The notes: generated by a model from the sequence alone, not told the origin. Positions 7,362-17,184 are shown, counted from the first letter of the stretch. The stretch is 64,000 nt of DNA from Hyphomicrobiales bacterium (GCA_900469965.1 UBZP01000001.1:248001-312000), one strand, 5' to 3'. Numbers and translations are program-made.

Positions 7362-8174
7362 ATGACTGTTCTGACCTCGACCCCGTTTCAGGCCCAGCCG
7401 GAAATTCCTCCCTATGTTCCCCAGGGCAACGAGTGCGCCCTGTTCGAGACCGCGCTCGTCAGGCAACTGCCGCTGCTTCTGAAGGGGCCGACCGGCTGCG
7501 GCAAGACCCGTTTCGTCAGCCACATGGCGGCCCGGCTCGGCCTGTCGCTCACGACCGTCTCCTGCCATGACGACCTCGCCGCCGCCGACCTGACCGGCCG
7601 CTATCTTCTCAAGGGTGGCGACACGGTCTGGGTGGACGGGCCGCTGACGCGCGCGGTGCGCTCCGGCGGTGTCTGCTATCTCGACGAGATCGTCGAGGCG
7701 CGCAAGGACGTCGCCGTCGTGCTGCATCCGCTCACCGACGACCGCCGCATCCTGCCGCTCGAGCGAACCGGCGAGATCCTGGAGGCGCCGCCGGGCTTCA
7801 TGCTCGTCGTCTCCTACAATCCGGGCTACCAGAACATCCTGAAGGCGCTGAAGCCTTCGACCAAGCAGCGCTTCGTCGCGATCGAGTTCGACTTCCTGCC
7901 GAAGGAGCAGGAGATCGCGGTGGTCTCGACCGAAAGCGGCCTCGAGGCGGCGAAGGTCGCCCCGCTCGTCGAGCTCGCCCACCGCCTGCGGGCGATGAAG
8001 GGGCACGATCTCGAGGAAGGCGTCTCCACCCGGCTGCTCGTCTACTGCGCCTGCCTGATCGACAGCGGCATGCCGGCCAAGGAAGCGGTTCTCGCCGCCC
8101 TGATCGAGCCTTTGACCGACGAGTCGGACGTGCGGGCGGCACTGCGGGAAATCGCGCACGCCGTGATCGCCTAG
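7362..8174 (+). CDS. norQ: NorQ, MoxR-type AAA+ ATPase for NOR maturation
   Basis: A 270-residue AAA+ protein of the NorQ/CbbQ group. The Walker A motif GPTGCGKT is at residues 42-49 and Walker B CYLDEI around 105-110; the C-terminal CbbQ-type domain is complete. NorQ works with the VWA protein NorD to activate NOR, probably by non-heme iron insertion. The ATG at 7362 follows an AAGGAA ribosome site. norD starts 9 bp after its stop. Confidence 0.93.
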   Translation: MTVLTSTPFQAQPEIPPYVPQGNECALFETALVRQLPLLLKGPTGCGKTRFVSHMAARLGLSLTTVSCHDDLAAADLTGRYLLKGGDTVWVDGPLTRAVRSGGVCYLDEIVEARKDVAVVLHPLTDDRRILPLERTGEILEAPPGFMLVVSYNPGYQNILKALKPSTKQRFVAIEFDFLPKEQEIAVVSTESGLEAAKVAPLVELAHRLRAMKGHDLEEGVSTRLLVYCACLIDSGMPAKEAVLAALIEPLTDESDVRAALREIAHAVIA

Positions 8175-8183
8175 GGGGCATCC

Positions 8184-10082
8184 ATGCTGGACTTTCTCGA
8201 ACTGGAAGAAACGGTCGGCAAGTTCTGGCATCGGCTGGTGGGGTCGACCGCCAGCATGCCGCGCTATCCCGACCATGCCGTATCCTTCGAGGAACTGAAG
8301 CCGATCCTCAGCGCCTGCTTCCGGGGATTCGGCGGCGCGCCGGCGGTTCAGCTGACCCCGGCGCATGCGAAGACGTCGCGGCACCGGCTGCGCCTGCGCC
8401 AGCTGGTGGGGCTCGGCGAGGAAAAGGTGGCGGGCGCCAGCCGCGACCTCGCCACCGCGATGCTGCCGCCGGTGATCGACCACTTTCCGGACCGGCAGCT
8501 CAACCGCGATCTCTACATCTGGCTCGCCGCCGCCATGGCGCTGATGGACCTGGAGGCGCCGGACGGCACGGACCCGCTGCGGCGGGATTTGCGCCGGATC
8601 GAGACGGCGCAGGCCATGGTCCTGCGCGTGACCGCCGCGTTTCCCGGCCTGAGCGCGACCTACCGGCGCCTTTGCGCGGCGACGCTGAAGGAGCGAAGCC
8701 GCGGCATCCTGCCGGCCGTCGAGCAGCTCGTCGAAAACCGCATCCTCGCGCTCCTGAAGAAGGGGGCCGGCATCAAGGACGATACGCTGCCGGCGATCTT
8801 CCCGCACCATGCCCCCGCGGGCTACCAGCCCATGATGGGCGTGCCGCTCTGGCCCGAATTCCATGTGCGCTCGGAAGCCGACACGACGATCGAGGATGCG
8901 GCGCCGGACGGGACGCAGGAGCAAGGACTTGCCGGCAATGCGCGCTATCTGGCGACGCGGCAGACCCGGGAGGAACGGAAGGGCGAGCGCAGCCCGTTCA
9001 TCCTGAACCGCTTCGAGAAGATCCTGGCGATGGCCGAAATGGTCAACGTCGACCGACCGACGGACGACAGCGAGGACAACGACAGCAAGGCGGCCGACGA
9101 CCTGGACGAGATGAAGCTCGGCCGGCGCCGGGAGCGGCCGTCCTCGAAGTTCCGCTTCGATCTCGACCTGCCGCCGGAAATGATCGACCTGTCGGAGATG
9201 ACGGCCGAGATCAGCTACCCCGAATGGGACTATCGCAAGGGCCGCTATCTGGAGAGCTACACGAACGTGCTCGCCGTGCCGGCCGAGAACCTCGGCGAAC
9301 GGAGCGCGCTGGACAGCGAGACCCAGTCGCTCGTCCGCAAGGTGCGGCGCCAGTTCGAGGTGCTGCGGCCGCGCCACGAGCTGTTGAAGGCGCAGCTGGA
9401 CGGCTCGGAGCTCGATCTCGACGCCGTCATCCGCTCGCGGGCGGACCTCGCCGCCGGCGGACAGGGCAGCGACCGGATCCACCTGGCGAGCCGACCGCTC
9501 GCGCCGGATCTCGCGACCACGATCCTGGTCGACGTCTCGCTCTCCACCGACGCCTGGATCGACAACCGCCGCGTCCTGGACGTCGAGAAGGAGGCCCTGC
9601 TGGTGCTGGCGCACGGCCTTGCCGCCTGCGGCAGCATGCATTCGATCCTGACCTTCACGTCGCGCCGCCGGTCGTGGGTGCGCATCGAGACGGTGAAGGG
9701 GTTCGACGAGACGATCAGCGCTGCGACCGAGGAACGGATCGCCGGATTGAAGCCCGGCTACTACACGCGCATGGGTGCTGCCATCCGTCACGCCGCAGCC
9801 GATCTTCGCAAGCAGCCGAGCCGGAAGAAGCTGCTGCTCGTCCTCACCGACGGCAAGCCGAACGATATCGACCACTACGAGGGCCGGTTTGCGCTGGAGG
9901 ATACCCGCAAGGCGGTGCAGGAGGCCCGGCGCACTGGGGTGAGCGTCTTTGCCGTCACCGTCGACCGGGACGCAAACAACTACCTTCCGGCACTCTTCGG
10001 CAGGAACGGATACGCGCTCGTCGGCGACATCTCGAAACTGCCGGTGGCGCTGCCCACGATCTATCGCGGACTGACGGCATAG
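8184..10082 (+). CDS. norD: NorD, VWA-domain protein for NOR maturation
   Basis: A 632-residue protein with a long N-terminal helical region, an acidic linker around residues 295-310 (DDSEDNDSK) and a C-terminal von Willebrand factor A domain. The MIDAS-type motif DVSLST is near residue 450, with TDGKPNDIDHY further on. NorD proteins pair with NorQ ATPases in activating the iron centre of NOR. It is last in norCBQD; a strong hairpin terminator follows 45 bp after the stop. Confidence 0.93.
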   Translation: MLDFLELEETVGKFWHRLVGSTASMPRYPDHAVSFEELKPILSACFRGFGGAPAVQLTPAHAKTSRHRLRLRQLVGLGEEKVAGASRDLATAMLPPVIDHFPDRQLNRDLYIWLAAAMALMDLEAPDGTDPLRRDLRRIETAQAMVLRVTAAFPGLSATYRRLCAATLKERSRGILPAVEQLVENRILALLKKGAGIKDDTLPAIFPHHAPAGYQPMMGVPLWPEFHVRSEADTTIEDAAPDGTQEQGLAGNARYLATRQTREERKGERSPFILNRFEKILAMAEMVNVDRPTDDSEDNDSKAADDLDEMKLGRRRERPSSKFRFDLDLPPEMIDLSEMTAEISYPEWDYRKGRYLESYTNVLAVPAENLGERSALDSETQSLVRKVRRQFEVLRPRHELLKAQLDGSELDLDAVIRSRADLAAGGQGSDRIHLASRPLAPDLATTILVDVSLSTDAWIDNRRVLDVEKEALLVLAHGLAACGSMHSILTFTSRRRSWVRIETVKGFDETISAATEERIAGLKPGYYTRMGAAIRHAAADLRKQPSRKKLLLVLTDGKPNDIDHYEGRFALEDTRKAVQEARRTGVSVFAVTVDRDANNYLPALFGRNGYALVGDISKLPVALPTIYRGLTA

Positions 10083-10126
10083 GGGGCAAGCATCCGCGAT
10101 GACGAGCGACGAGGCCGGTCGCTCGG

Positions 10127-10165
10127 GGGCCCGGCATTGGGCGGAATGCCGGGCCCTCTTCTTTT
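10127..10165 (+). terminator. Rho-independent terminator of norCBQD
   Basis: A 12-bp perfect GC-rich stem (GGGCCCGGCATT at 10127-10138 with AATGCCGGGCCC at 10145-10156), a 6-nt loop and a T-rich tail TCTTCTTTT. It lies between the converging norD and napC. Confidence 0.85.
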
Positions 10166-10294
10166 GCCTGTTGGGATGCGAAGTCCGTTTCCATCCCGCG
10201 ATGCGCCCGCGCCGGAGACAACCAGCACGAACCGCCGACACCGGTCGGCGCGAGGTCACGCCGGGACACGCCCCCGGTGCGCCGGGGGATGCTC

Positions 10295-10993
10295 CTAGTT
10301 CGCCTCAGCATGGAGTTCCGCCATGGCGCGGCTCAGGTCGTCGATCGGGGTCAGGCCGGCCGACGGCTTGCCCTGAAGCTCCGGCGGCATCTTCCAGCCC
10401 GGATCGACGCCCTGCATGTTGGGCAGTTCGTGCGCGATCCCCTTGTGGCAATCGATGCAGGTCGCCTTGCCCGGCAGCAGGTAGCGCGTGTGGATCTCGG
10501 CCGCGCGCTGGGTCTGCTTCTGCAGGTCCATGGCCACCGAGGAGTGGCAGTTGCGGCATTCGAGGCTGTCGTTGGCCTTCAGGCGCGCCCATTCATGCTG
10601 CGCGAGCTCCAGCCGGTGTTCCAGGAACTTCGGCCGGGTGTTGATCGTACCGAAGATCTTGCCCCAGACCTCCTTGGAGGCCTGCATCTTGCGGGCGATT
10701 TTGTCGGTCCACTGATGCGGAACGTGGCAGTCCGGGCACGAGGCGCGCACGCCCGAGCGGTTGGAGAAATGGATCGTCCGCGTCAGTTCCTGGTAGACGT
10801 TGTCACGCATCTCGTGGCACGAGGTGCAGAACTTCTCGGTGTTTGTCAGTTCCAGCGCCGTGTTGAAGGCGCCCCAGAACATCACCCCGCCGACGAACCC
10901 GCCCAGGGTGAGGAAGCCGAGGCCCAGCGTGCCGGCCGGGGTGGCGACAATCTTCCATGCCCAGAGGATGACGCCCTTTATCCATTTGATCAT
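10295..10993 (-). CDS. napC: NapC, membrane tetraheme cytochrome c
   Basis: A 232-residue NapC/NirT-family quinol dehydrogenase with one N-terminal anchor helix (about 18-42) and four CxxCH motifs starting at C56, C86, C146 and C179. It oxidises ubiquinol and feeds NapAB in the periplasm. It is last in napEFDABC, 4 bp after napB. A short 7-bp GC hairpin (10271-10288) follows but has no T-tract on this strand. Confidence 0.96.
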   Translation of the reverse strand: MIKWIKGVILWAWKIVATPAGTLGLGFLTLGGFVGGVMFWGAFNTALELTNTEKFCTSCHEMRDNVYQELTRTIHFSNRSGVRASCPDCHVPHQWTDKIARKMQASKEVWGKIFGTINTRPKFLEHRLELAQHEWARLKANDSLECRNCHSSVAMDLQKQTQRAAEIHTRYLLPGKATCIDCHKGIAHELPNMQGVDPGWKMPPELQGKPSAGLTPIDDLSRAMAELHAEAN

Positions 10994-10997
10994 GGCG

Positions 10998-11501
10998 TCA
11001 CTCGCTTCCGGCGGGCTTGACGCCCATCTCGCTCATGTCCCTGAAGCCGTTCGGCACCAGGGGGCGCGTGTCCGCCTGCGGCACGTGGCAGGCGGTGCAG
11101 AAATAGCGCCGCGGCGAGACATCGGCGAGCATCTGGCCTTCGCGGGTCATGTAGTGCGTGACGCTGATCATCGGCGCGCCGGAATCCTGCGTGAACTCCC
11201 GCTTGTGGCAGGACAGGCAGCGGTTGGCGTTGACCGACAGCTCATAGCCCTCGATCGAGTGCGGAATGACCGGCGGCTGATCGGGATAGGCGCGCATCTT
11301 GCGCTGATCGTCGACCACCCATTTCGGCAGCGGCGCCGCCGCCTCGGTCGCCATCGACGGCGTCGGCCCCTCCAGCTGCGGCGGGGTTTTCGTCACCACC
11401 TGGGCAATCGCAGCCGTCGCAACGAAGATGAGAAGCCCCGCTGCGATGGCCGTCCATTCAGGCCGCCTCAGACGGCGACGGGAACAATCTTGACCGCGCA
11501 T
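10998..11501 (-). CDS. napB: NapB, diheme cytochrome c subunit of periplasmic nitrate reductase
   Basis: A 167-residue exported diheme cytochrome. Signal peptide about 1-33; heme motifs C95-L-S-C98-H99 and C135-T-A-C138-H139. It passes electrons from NapC to NapA. The ATG at 11501 lies inside the end of napA, giving a 34-bp overlap, and is preceded by only a weak ribosome site; it is the only in-frame standard start that leaves an intact signal peptide. Translation is probably coupled to napA. Confidence 0.93.
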   Translation of the reverse strand: MRGQDCSRRRLRRPEWTAIAAGLLIFVATAAIAQVVTKTPPQLEGPTPSMATEAAAPLPKWVVDDQRKMRAYPDQPPVIPHSIEGYELSVNANRCLSCHKREFTQDSGAPMISVTHYMTREGQMLADVSPRRYFCTACHVPQADTRPLVPNGFRDMSEMGVKPAGSE

Positions 11502-13975
11502 TTTTTGAAATCCGTCTGTTTGGAAATGGGATCGGTTGCGTCCAGGGTGACCTTGTTGATGAGCTGGCTCGCATCGAACCAGGGGACGAAGACAACGCCC
11601 GGCGGCATGCGGTTGCGACCGCGCGTCTCCACCCGGGAGCGGATCTCGCCGCGCCGGGAGACGATGCGGACTTCCGCGCCCTGGTTGATCCCGCGCTTGC
11701 GCGCATCGTCGGCATTCATGAAGACGCGGGCGCCCGGGAAGGCCTTGTAGAGCTCCGGCACGCGCATCGTCATCGAGCCGGAATGCCAGTGCTCCAGCAC
11801 CCGCCCGGTCACGAGCCAGACGTCGAACTCCTCATCGGGGGACTCTGCCGGCGGCTCGTACGGCACGGCGAGAATGACCGCCCTGCCGTCCTTCTGGCCA
11901 TAGAATTTCAGGCCCTCGCCCGGCTTGACGTAGGGATCGTAGCCCTCGCGGTAGCGCCAGAGGGTCTCCTTGCCGTCGACCACCGGCCAACGCAGCCCGC
12001 GGACCTCGTGGTACATGTCGTAGGGCGCGAGATCGTGGCCGTGGCCGCGGCCGAAGGCGGCATATTCCTCGAACAGTCCCTTCTGGATGTAGAAGCCAAA
12101 GGCTTCCGCTTCGTTGTTGTCGTATTCGGGGTTGATCCCGCTCAGCGGGAAGCGGTCGACTTCGCCGTTCCTGTACAGAACCTCAAAGAGCGTCTTGCCG
12201 CGGTACTGCGGGTTCGCCTCCAGGATCTCGGCGGGCCAGACCTCGTCGGTCGTGAACCGCTTGGAGAACTCCACCATCTGCCACAGGTCGGAGCGCGCCT
12301 CGCCCTTGGCCTGGACGAGCTGATGCCAGACATGGGTGCGGCGCTCGGCATTGCCGTAGGCGCCTTCCTTTTCCACCCACATCGCGGCCGGCAGGATCAG
12401 GTCGGCGCTCATCGCGGTGACCGTCGGATAGGCGTCCGAGACGACGATGAAATTGTCCGGGTTGCGATAGCCCTGCCAGGTCTCGTTGCTGGTGTTGGGG
12501 CCGGCCTGGACGTTGTTGTTCACCTGCACCCAGTAGAAGTTGAGCTTGCCGTCCTTGAGCATCCGGTCCTGCTGGACGGCATGGTAGCCCGGCTTCTCCG
12601 GAATGATGCCGTGCGGGATGCGCCAGATCTCCTCGGCGTGCTTGCGGTGCTCGGGGTTCGTCACCGTCATGTCCGCCGGCAGGCGGTGGGCGAAGGTGCC
12701 GACCTCGCGGGCGGTGCCGCAGGCGGACGGCTGGCCGGTCAGCGAGAACGGGCTGTTGCCGGGCTCGGAGATCTTGCCGGTCAGGAGATGCAGGTTATAG
12801 ACCATCTGGTTGGCCCAGACGCCGCGGACATGCTGGTTGAACCCCATGGTCCAGAGCGACATCACCTTGCGGTCGGGATCGGCATAGAGCTCCGCCAGCT
12901 CCTGGAGGAACCCGGGGTCGACGCCGGTCATTTCCGCCGTCTTTTCCAGCGTGTATTCGGAAACGAACTGCTTGAACGCCTCGAAGTCGATCGGTTCGGA
13001 CTTGCCCGGTTCGGCCGCATTCGCAGCCTTCGTCTCCTGCGGATCGTCCGGCCTGAGGCCGTAGCCGATGTCGGTGGCGCCGCGGGCGAACTTCGCGTGC
13101 TGGCGGACGAAGTCCTCGTTCACCCGCCCGGTCTGGATGATGTGGTTGGCGATGTAGTTGAGGATGACCAGGTCCGTTCCCGGCTTGAACACGACCGGGA
13201 TGTCGGCGAGATCCATGCTGCGGTGGGTGAAGGTCGACAGCACCGCGACCCGCACATGCGGATGGCCGAGGCGGCGGTCGGCGACACGCGTCCAGAGGAT
13301 CGGATGCATCTCCGCCATGTTCGAGCCCCAGAGCACGAAGGCGTCGGCATGCTCGAAATCGTCGTAGCAGCCCATCGGCTCGTCCATGCCGAAGGTGCGC
13401 ATGAAGGCGTAGGCGGCAGACGCCATGCAGTGGCGCGCGTTCGGATCGAGGTTGTTGGAGCGGAAGCCCGCCCGCATCAGCTTGGTGGCGGCATAGCCCT
13501 CGAAGATGGTCCACTGGCCGGAGCCGAACATGCCGACGGCGGTCGGCCCCTTTTCCTTCAGCACCTTCTTGCACTGCTCGGCCATCACGTCGAAGGCCTC
13601 GTCCCAGCTCACCGGCTCGAACTCGCCGTCCTTGGCGTAGACGCCGTTGCGCTTGCGCAAGAGCGGGGTCTGCAGGCGATCCTGCCCGTACATGATCTTG
13701 GAGAGGAAATAGCCCTTGATGCAGTTCAGGCCGCGGTTGACCTCGGCCTGCATGTCGCCATGGGTGGCGACGACCTGCCCCTCCTTGACGCCGACCATGA
13801 CGCCGCAGCCCGTGCCGCAGAACCGGCACGGCGCCTTCGACCACTTGATCTCGAGCGCCTCGACCCCGCCCGGCACCGGCTGGGCGGCCGCGGGAAGCGC
13901 GACACTGGCCGTGGCCGCGGCGATGCCGGCGGCGTGGGCCTTCAGAATGTCACGTCGCGTCAATGTTCCGGTCAT
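11468..13975 (-). CDS. napA: NapA, catalytic subunit of periplasmic nitrate reductase
   Basis: An 835-residue molybdoenzyme reducing nitrate to nitrite in the periplasm. It has a Tat signal (RRDILK near residue 7), an N-terminal [4Fe-4S] set C50, C53, C57 and C85, and the Mo-ligand cysteine C183 in NARHCMASA, then the full molybdopterin-dinucleotide domain. The length matches NapA of other alphaproteobacteria. Its start overlaps the end of napD by 26 bp. Confidence 0.97.
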   Translation of the reverse strand: MTGTLTRRDILKAHAAGIAAATASVALPAAAQPVPGGVEALEIKWSKAPCRFCGTGCGVMVGVKEGQVVATHGDMQAEVNRGLNCIKGYFLSKIMYGQDRLQTPLLRKRNGVYAKDGEFEPVSWDEAFDVMAEQCKKVLKEKGPTAVGMFGSGQWTIFEGYAATKLMRAGFRSNNLDPNARHCMASAAYAFMRTFGMDEPMGCYDDFEHADAFVLWGSNMAEMHPILWTRVADRRLGHPHVRVAVLSTFTHRSMDLADIPVVFKPGTDLVILNYIANHIIQTGRVNEDFVRQHAKFARGATDIGYGLRPDDPQETKAANAAEPGKSEPIDFEAFKQFVSEYTLEKTAEMTGVDPGFLQELAELYADPDRKVMSLWTMGFNQHVRGVWANQMVYNLHLLTGKISEPGNSPFSLTGQPSACGTAREVGTFAHRLPADMTVTNPEHRKHAEEIWRIPHGIIPEKPGYHAVQQDRMLKDGKLNFYWVQVNNNVQAGPNTSNETWQGYRNPDNFIVVSDAYPTVTAMSADLILPAAMWVEKEGAYGNAERRTHVWHQLVQAKGEARSDLWQMVEFSKRFTTDEVWPAEILEANPQYRGKTLFEVLYRNGEVDRFPLSGINPEYDNNEAEAFGFYIQKGLFEEYAAFGRGHGHDLAPYDMYHEVRGLRWPVVDGKETLWRYREGYDPYVKPGEGLKFYGQKDGRAVILAVPYEPPAESPDEEFDVWLVTGRVLEHWHSGSMTMRVPELYKAFPGARVFMNADDARKRGINQGAEVRIVSRRGEIRSRVETRGRNRMPPGVVFVPWFDASQLINKVTLDATDPISKQTDFKKCAVKIVPVAV

Positions 13976-14231
13976 CGCTTCCAGTCTCCTCTGTCTCGAC
14001 GTGCTCGAAAACCATGTTTGCGGAGATCACCCCGTCCAGGAGCGACATGCGCGTCAGGCATTCCCCGAGCATGCCCGTCGACGTCCCCTCGATCACGACG
14101 ACGATCTTGCCGCCGCCTTCTCCGTGGACTTCGACGTGTTCCATCTTGTTGATCTCGGCCAGCACCGCCGCGGTGCGCGCCGGCATGGTCGCGATCACGG
14201 CGCTGGAAATGTGATAGGTTCCCTCAGGCAT
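13950..14231 (-). CDS. napD: NapD, NapA-specific Tat chaperone
   Basis: A 93-residue cytoplasmic protein of the NapD family, starting [13 protein letters not shown], a typical ferredoxin-like fold opening. NapD binds the Tat signal peptide of NapA and holds back export until the cofactor is in place. The start was chosen at 14231, where it overlaps the end of napF by 8 bp. It overlaps napA at its 3' end. Confidence 0.92.
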   Translation of the reverse strand: MPEGTYHISSAVIATMPARTAAVLAEINKMEHVEVHGEGGGKIVVVIEGTSTGMLGECLTRMSLLDGVISANMVFEHVETEETGSDDRNIDAT

Positions 14232-14724
14232 CGGCCACCTGCAATTCTCGTGCATGAAGGCCGATCGCCCCGACCGGGCAGACGCCGAGGCACGCACCGC
14301 ATCCGCTGCACAACGCTTCGTTCAGTTCGGGAAGGAACGCCCCGCCGATGCGCGGGCGAAAACGGATCGCCTGCACCGGACAGCATTCGCCGCAGGACTG
14401 GCAGGCGACGTTCCGCCGCGCCAGGCAGGCATCGTCGACGCTGGCCACATGCGGGAAGCGTGCAGCCCCCTTCTCGACGAAGACGGGCGCGGGACAGGCG
14501 GCGGCGCATTCCCCGCAGAAGGTGCATTCGCCGCGCGAAAAATCGATCGACGGCACGCCGCCTGCCAGATCGATGACGCCGCTCGGACATCGTTCGGCGC
14601 AGAGCCCGCACCCCGTGCACGCCACGAGGCTCTCGGGCGTCGCCCCCGGCGGACAGATCCCCGCCTTGCGGGCGACCGGCCGGCCGAAGAAGAGCTCCCG
14701 TCTGGAGATCGCGTCCTCGCGCAT
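14224..14724 (-). CDS. napF: NapF, iron-sulfur maturation protein of periplasmic nitrate reductase
   Basis: A 166-residue cytoplasmic ferredoxin with cysteine clusters CTGCGLCAERCP, CTFCGECAAACP, CQSCGECCP and CSGCGACLGVCP. NapF interacts with NapA before export and helps assemble or activate its [4Fe-4S] cluster. The ATG at 14724 lies 8 bp after the napE stop; an in-frame TTG at 14736 is less likely. An N-terminal SRRELFFGRP resembles a twin-Arg but NapF stays in the cytoplasm. Confidence 0.93.
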   Translation of the reverse strand: MREDAISRRELFFGRPVARKAGICPPGATPESLVACTGCGLCAERCPSGVIDLAGGVPSIDFSRGECTFCGECAAACPAPVFVEKGAARFPHVASVDDACLARRNVACQSCGECCPVQAIRFRPRIGGAFLPELNEALCSGCGACLGVCPVGAIGLHARELQVADA

Positions 14725-14732
14725 GTCGGACC

Positions 14733-14924
14733 TCAATGGCCAAGCGGCCCGGGCGGGCCATAGACGATCTGGAACATCCAGACCAGGAAGCCATAGCCGC
14801 CGACGACACCGACGGCGACCAGCGGCCAGATACCGAAGGCCAGCACGAAGAAGGCGATCAATTCGGCGCGGCGCCGAGAACGTTTCTCGGCCAAGACAGA
14901 GTGTTCTGTAGGAATTTCAGCCAT
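14733..14924 (-). CDS. napE: NapE, small membrane protein of the nap operon
   Basis: A 63-residue protein with one strong membrane helix (about residues 21-48) ending in the proline/glycine-rich YGPPGPLGH. NapE is the first gene of alphaproteobacterial napEFDABC operons and its function is not established. The start at 14924 matches the usual NapE length; upstream in-frame codons would extend into the promoter region. Confidence 0.88.
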   Translation of the reverse strand: MAEIPTEHSVLAEKRSRRRAELIAFFVLAFGIWPLVAVGVVGGYGFLVWMFQIVYGPPGPLGH

Positions 14925-15233
14925 CTCGCCCTCACGGATAGGAAGAAGATAGCGCCGACGGTCGAATAGTAAAGCCGGTGAGGTGCTTTGCCGCACGCCC
15001 GCGTTGCGGATCGGATCAGGCTGCCATCGTGGCGCGGCGAATATGCCGAGCGTCTTGCCGCATTTTTTGATTATTGCAAAATAACAACGACTTAGACATG
15101 GGACCGTCGACGCGACGGCGATGCTTTCCAATGCCTGCGGAGAGATGGATATCGCAGATAGACTACTTCAGGCTTGATCAATACTGCATGTGATGTCATA
15201 GAATAGTTTTGATTTATACTGGGGGACGAGGGA
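14925..15233. other. Intergenic region between napE and the SLATT-like gene
   Basis: A 309-bp gap holding the nap promoter with an Fnr-type box at 15074-15087. From about 15140 rightward it becomes AT-rich and merges with the foreign-looking islet. No further gene is seen. Confidence 0.6.
15074..15087 (-). promoter_or_regulatory. Fnr/NnrR-type box upstream of napEFDABC
   Basis: On the minus strand TTGTT-ATTT-TGCAA keeps the TTG-N8-CAA core but is otherwise degenerate. The centre is about 156 bp before the napE ATG, implying a long leader or a different start point. It is weaker than the box at norE. Confidence 0.45.
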
Positions 15234-15241
15234 ATGAATGA

Positions 15242-15754
15242 ATGGCTTCTGATATCGGGGCAACTGAGCCCTATTCATGGGAATTCAGGGAGGACAAATT
15301 CAATAGAGAAGTCACCGCAACGTTAGAAAATTATGCGAAGAAGCTAAACAATACCTGGAAGCAACAGAGACTAATTTCAGTAATTGTAATGTTGTGTAGC
15401 GTATTTGCCCTGCTTCTTGTTGTTGGCTCATCATTGGACCAAGCGTTCTATATGAGCGATGTAGCGATAAAGATCGCTGCGGTGATTGTTACCATAATTT
15501 TATCCATCGCCGAAGGATTGAAGAGAATATTTCGATTTGATCGGCGTTGGGTCGCCATCTACTGGGCGAGATCGGCAATCAAGCGCGCCAGAAACGACTA
15601 TCGGATTGCACAGATAGGACAGCCGATCGGAAGTGAGACCTGGGTCGCCAACTTCCAGGCTTTCCGCGATCGGTACTACGAGACAATCGACGCCGAGACT
15701 CGCGAGTTCTTTGACGCCTTGGGGAAGGGAGATGAAAAAGCTGGCCCGAAATAG
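15242..15754 (+). CDS. SLATT/DUF4231-like two-TM protein in an AT-rich islet
   Basis: A 170-residue protein with two membrane helices (about residues 43-63 and 73-92), followed by a long amphipathic helix rich in W, R and Y ([19 protein letters not shown]). This architecture matches the SLATT/DUF4231 group, known as predicted membrane effectors in nucleotide-signalling conflict systems, sometimes encoded alone. Codon use and base composition differ from the neighbours: bases 15301-15360 have 23 G+C of 60. The gene lies beside the 3' end of tRNA-Ser, which suggests lateral transfer. No partner cyclase or sensor gene is adjacent. The family assignment rests on architecture, not a search. Confidence 0.55.
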   Translation: MASDIGATEPYSWEFREDKFNREVTATLENYAKKLNNTWKQQRLISVIVMLCSVFALLLVVGSSLDQAFYMSDVAIKIAAVIVTIILSIAEGLKRIFRFDRRWVAIYWARSAIKRARNDYRIAQIGQPIGSETWVANFQAFRDRYYETIDAETREFFDALGKGDEKAGPK

Positions 15755-15830
15755 CAGGCCCCGCCATCCGTGGCCGCATCGATCGCTCTATCCAGGGCCA
15801 GCAAGACGACACCGGTTGCCGGGAGAAGGA

Positions 15831-15920
15831 TGGCGGACAGAGAGGGATTCGAACCCTCGATACGCTTTCACGTATACACGCGTTCCAGGCGTGCGCCTTC
15901 AACCACTCGGCCACCTGTCC
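15831..15920 (-). tRNA. tRNA-Ser (anticodon GGA)
   Basis: On the minus strand the 90-nt sequence has an acceptor stem GGACAGG pairing with the 3' CTCTGTCC, a long variable arm (GTATACGTGAAAGCGTAT region), the T-loop GGTTCGAATCC, and an encoded CCA end. The anticodon loop reads CCTGGAACG, giving anticodon GGA for serine UCC/UCU codons. The extra arm confirms the serine class. Its 3' end faces the AT-rich islet. Confidence 0.96.
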
Positions 15921-16149
15921 ATCCGCTGACGGCCGGCGGTCAATCCGGCGCGGACCGCTTTGCTGTTTCCAGTTGGCGGGACGGCGCGATATATACCGAT
16001 GATGGCCGCCGGATCAACCGCTTTCTGACAGATTTTTGACCGCGTCCGATCGCGTCGGCGCAACGCCGATTGCAAGGGATGGCGGCGCCTCTTATCTATA
16101 GGCCGACGCAGGGGATCGGGCCGATGGTCCCGCCGGAGTGATACCGTCG

Positions 16150-16470
16150 ATGATACGCTTCGTTTTCAGGATGCTCAGCCTCGTGGCGCTCGTGCTCGCC
16201 GTGATGGCGGCGACGCTCGATGCGATCCAGTCCGTGGCCGCGTCCACACCCGTGCTGACGCCGCTGGCGGTGGCCTGGAGCGCGGCCAGCCCCGAATCGA
16301 TCGCCTTCGTCGCCGACACGCTGATGAACCGGGTGCACCCGCTGCTGTGGGATCCGGCAGCACTGTGGGTGCTGTCGCAGCCGGCGGCGATCGTGCTGCT
16401 CGTGCTGGCGCTGCTGCTCTGGATGATCGGCTACAAGCGCCGGCCGTTCGCCGGCCGCTTCACCGCCTGA
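16150..16470 (+). CDS. Small hydrophobic protein, conserved-type hypothetical
   Basis: A 106-residue protein with an N-terminal hydrophobic segment (about 5-25) and a C-terminal membrane helix (about 75-95) followed by a basic tail YKRRPFAGRFTA. The ATG at 16150 is preceded by GGAG 11 bp upstream; a GTG at 16138 is an in-frame alternative. I do not recognise a family. The codon bias matches its neighbours, and it is followed 63 bp later by msrA. It may be an inner-membrane or exported protein. Confidence 0.6.
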   Translation: MIRFVFRMLSLVALVLAVMAATLDAIQSVAASTPVLTPLAVAWSAASPESIAFVADTLMNRVHPLLWDPAALWVLSQPAAIVLLVLALLLWMIGYKRRPFAGRFTA

Positions 16471-16533
16471 GAGCGGCGTCCCGAACGCCCATGACAGTTG
16501 CCCGGCCATCCGGGCTGGAACGGAGGAGTTCGC

Positions 16534-17184
16534 GTGTTTCTGATCGACATGTTCAACAGGAAGACGACGTTGCCCGCGCCGGACGGCGCGCTTCCCGGTC
16601 GCGCCGACCCGATCCCGACGGCGGAGACGCATTTCGTCAATGGGCGGCCGCTCCAGGCGCCCTATCCCGACGACACCCGCAGCATCCTGCTCGGGCTCGG
16701 CTGCTTCTGGGGCGCCGAGCGGCTCTTCTGGCAGATCCCGGGCGTCTACGTCACCGCGGTCGGCTATTCCGGCGGCTACACGCCGAACCCGACCTACCAG
16801 GAGACGACGACGGGGCTGACCGGGCATGCCGAGGTGGTTCGCGTCGTCTACGATCCGCAGGCCGTCTCCCTCGAGAGCCTCTTGAAGGTGTTCTTCGAGC
16901 AGCACGACCCCACCCAGGGCATGCGCCAGGGCAACGATATCGGAACGACCTACCGTTCGGCGATCTATGCGACCGACGACGGCCAGTTGCAGACCGCCCG
17001 GAAGGTGCGCGACCGGTATCAGGCCGCCCTCGATGCGGCCGGGCACCGCAGCAGGATCACGACGGAAATCGCGCCGGCCGGTGCGTTCTATTTCGCCGAG
17101 CCCTATCACCAGCAGTATCTGGCCAAGAATCCCGGCGGCACCTGCGGCCTGCGCGGGACGGGCGTATCCTGCGCCATCGGTTGA
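16534..17184 (+). CDS. msrA: MsrA, peptide-methionine (S)-S-oxide reductase
   Basis: A 216-residue methionine sulfoxide reductase A. The catalytic motif GCFWGAE places the nucleophile at C57; resolving cysteines lie in the C-terminal [13 protein letters not shown]. The substrate-binding segment [12 protein letters not shown] is intact. It repairs oxidised methionine in the cytoplasm. The GTG start was chosen because a strong GGAGGAG site ends 5 bp upstream. A hairpin terminator follows the gene. Confidence 0.95.
   Translation: MFLIDMFNRKTTLPAPDGALPGRADPIPTAETHFVNGRPLQAPYPDDTRSILLGLGCFWGAERLFWQIPGVYVTAVGYSGGYTPNPTYQETTTGLTGHAEVVRVVYDPQAVSLESLLKVFFEQHDPTQGMRQGNDIGTTYRSAIYATDDGQLQTARKVRDRYQAALDAAGHRSRITTEIAPAGAFYFAEPYHQQYLAKNPGGTCGLRGTGVSCAIG

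Noticed and set aside
7347-10259. A 970-residue open frame antisense to norQ and norD
   Set aside because: It crosses two well-supported genes, has a low-complexity Arg/Asp/His composition and no recognisable motif.
10271-10288. A GC hairpin just after napC as a terminator
   Set aside because: The 7-bp stem has no T-tract on the minus strand. It may affect mRNA stability but I do not call it a terminator.
11783-14152. A 789-residue open frame antisense to napA and napD
   Set aside because: napA is certain from its cofactor ligands; the antisense frame shows only shadow composition.
15831-15920. An attachment-site repeat flanking the islet at tRNA-Ser
   Set aside because: I looked for a copy of the tRNA 3' end in 14925-15240 and found none by eye, and there is no integrase gene.
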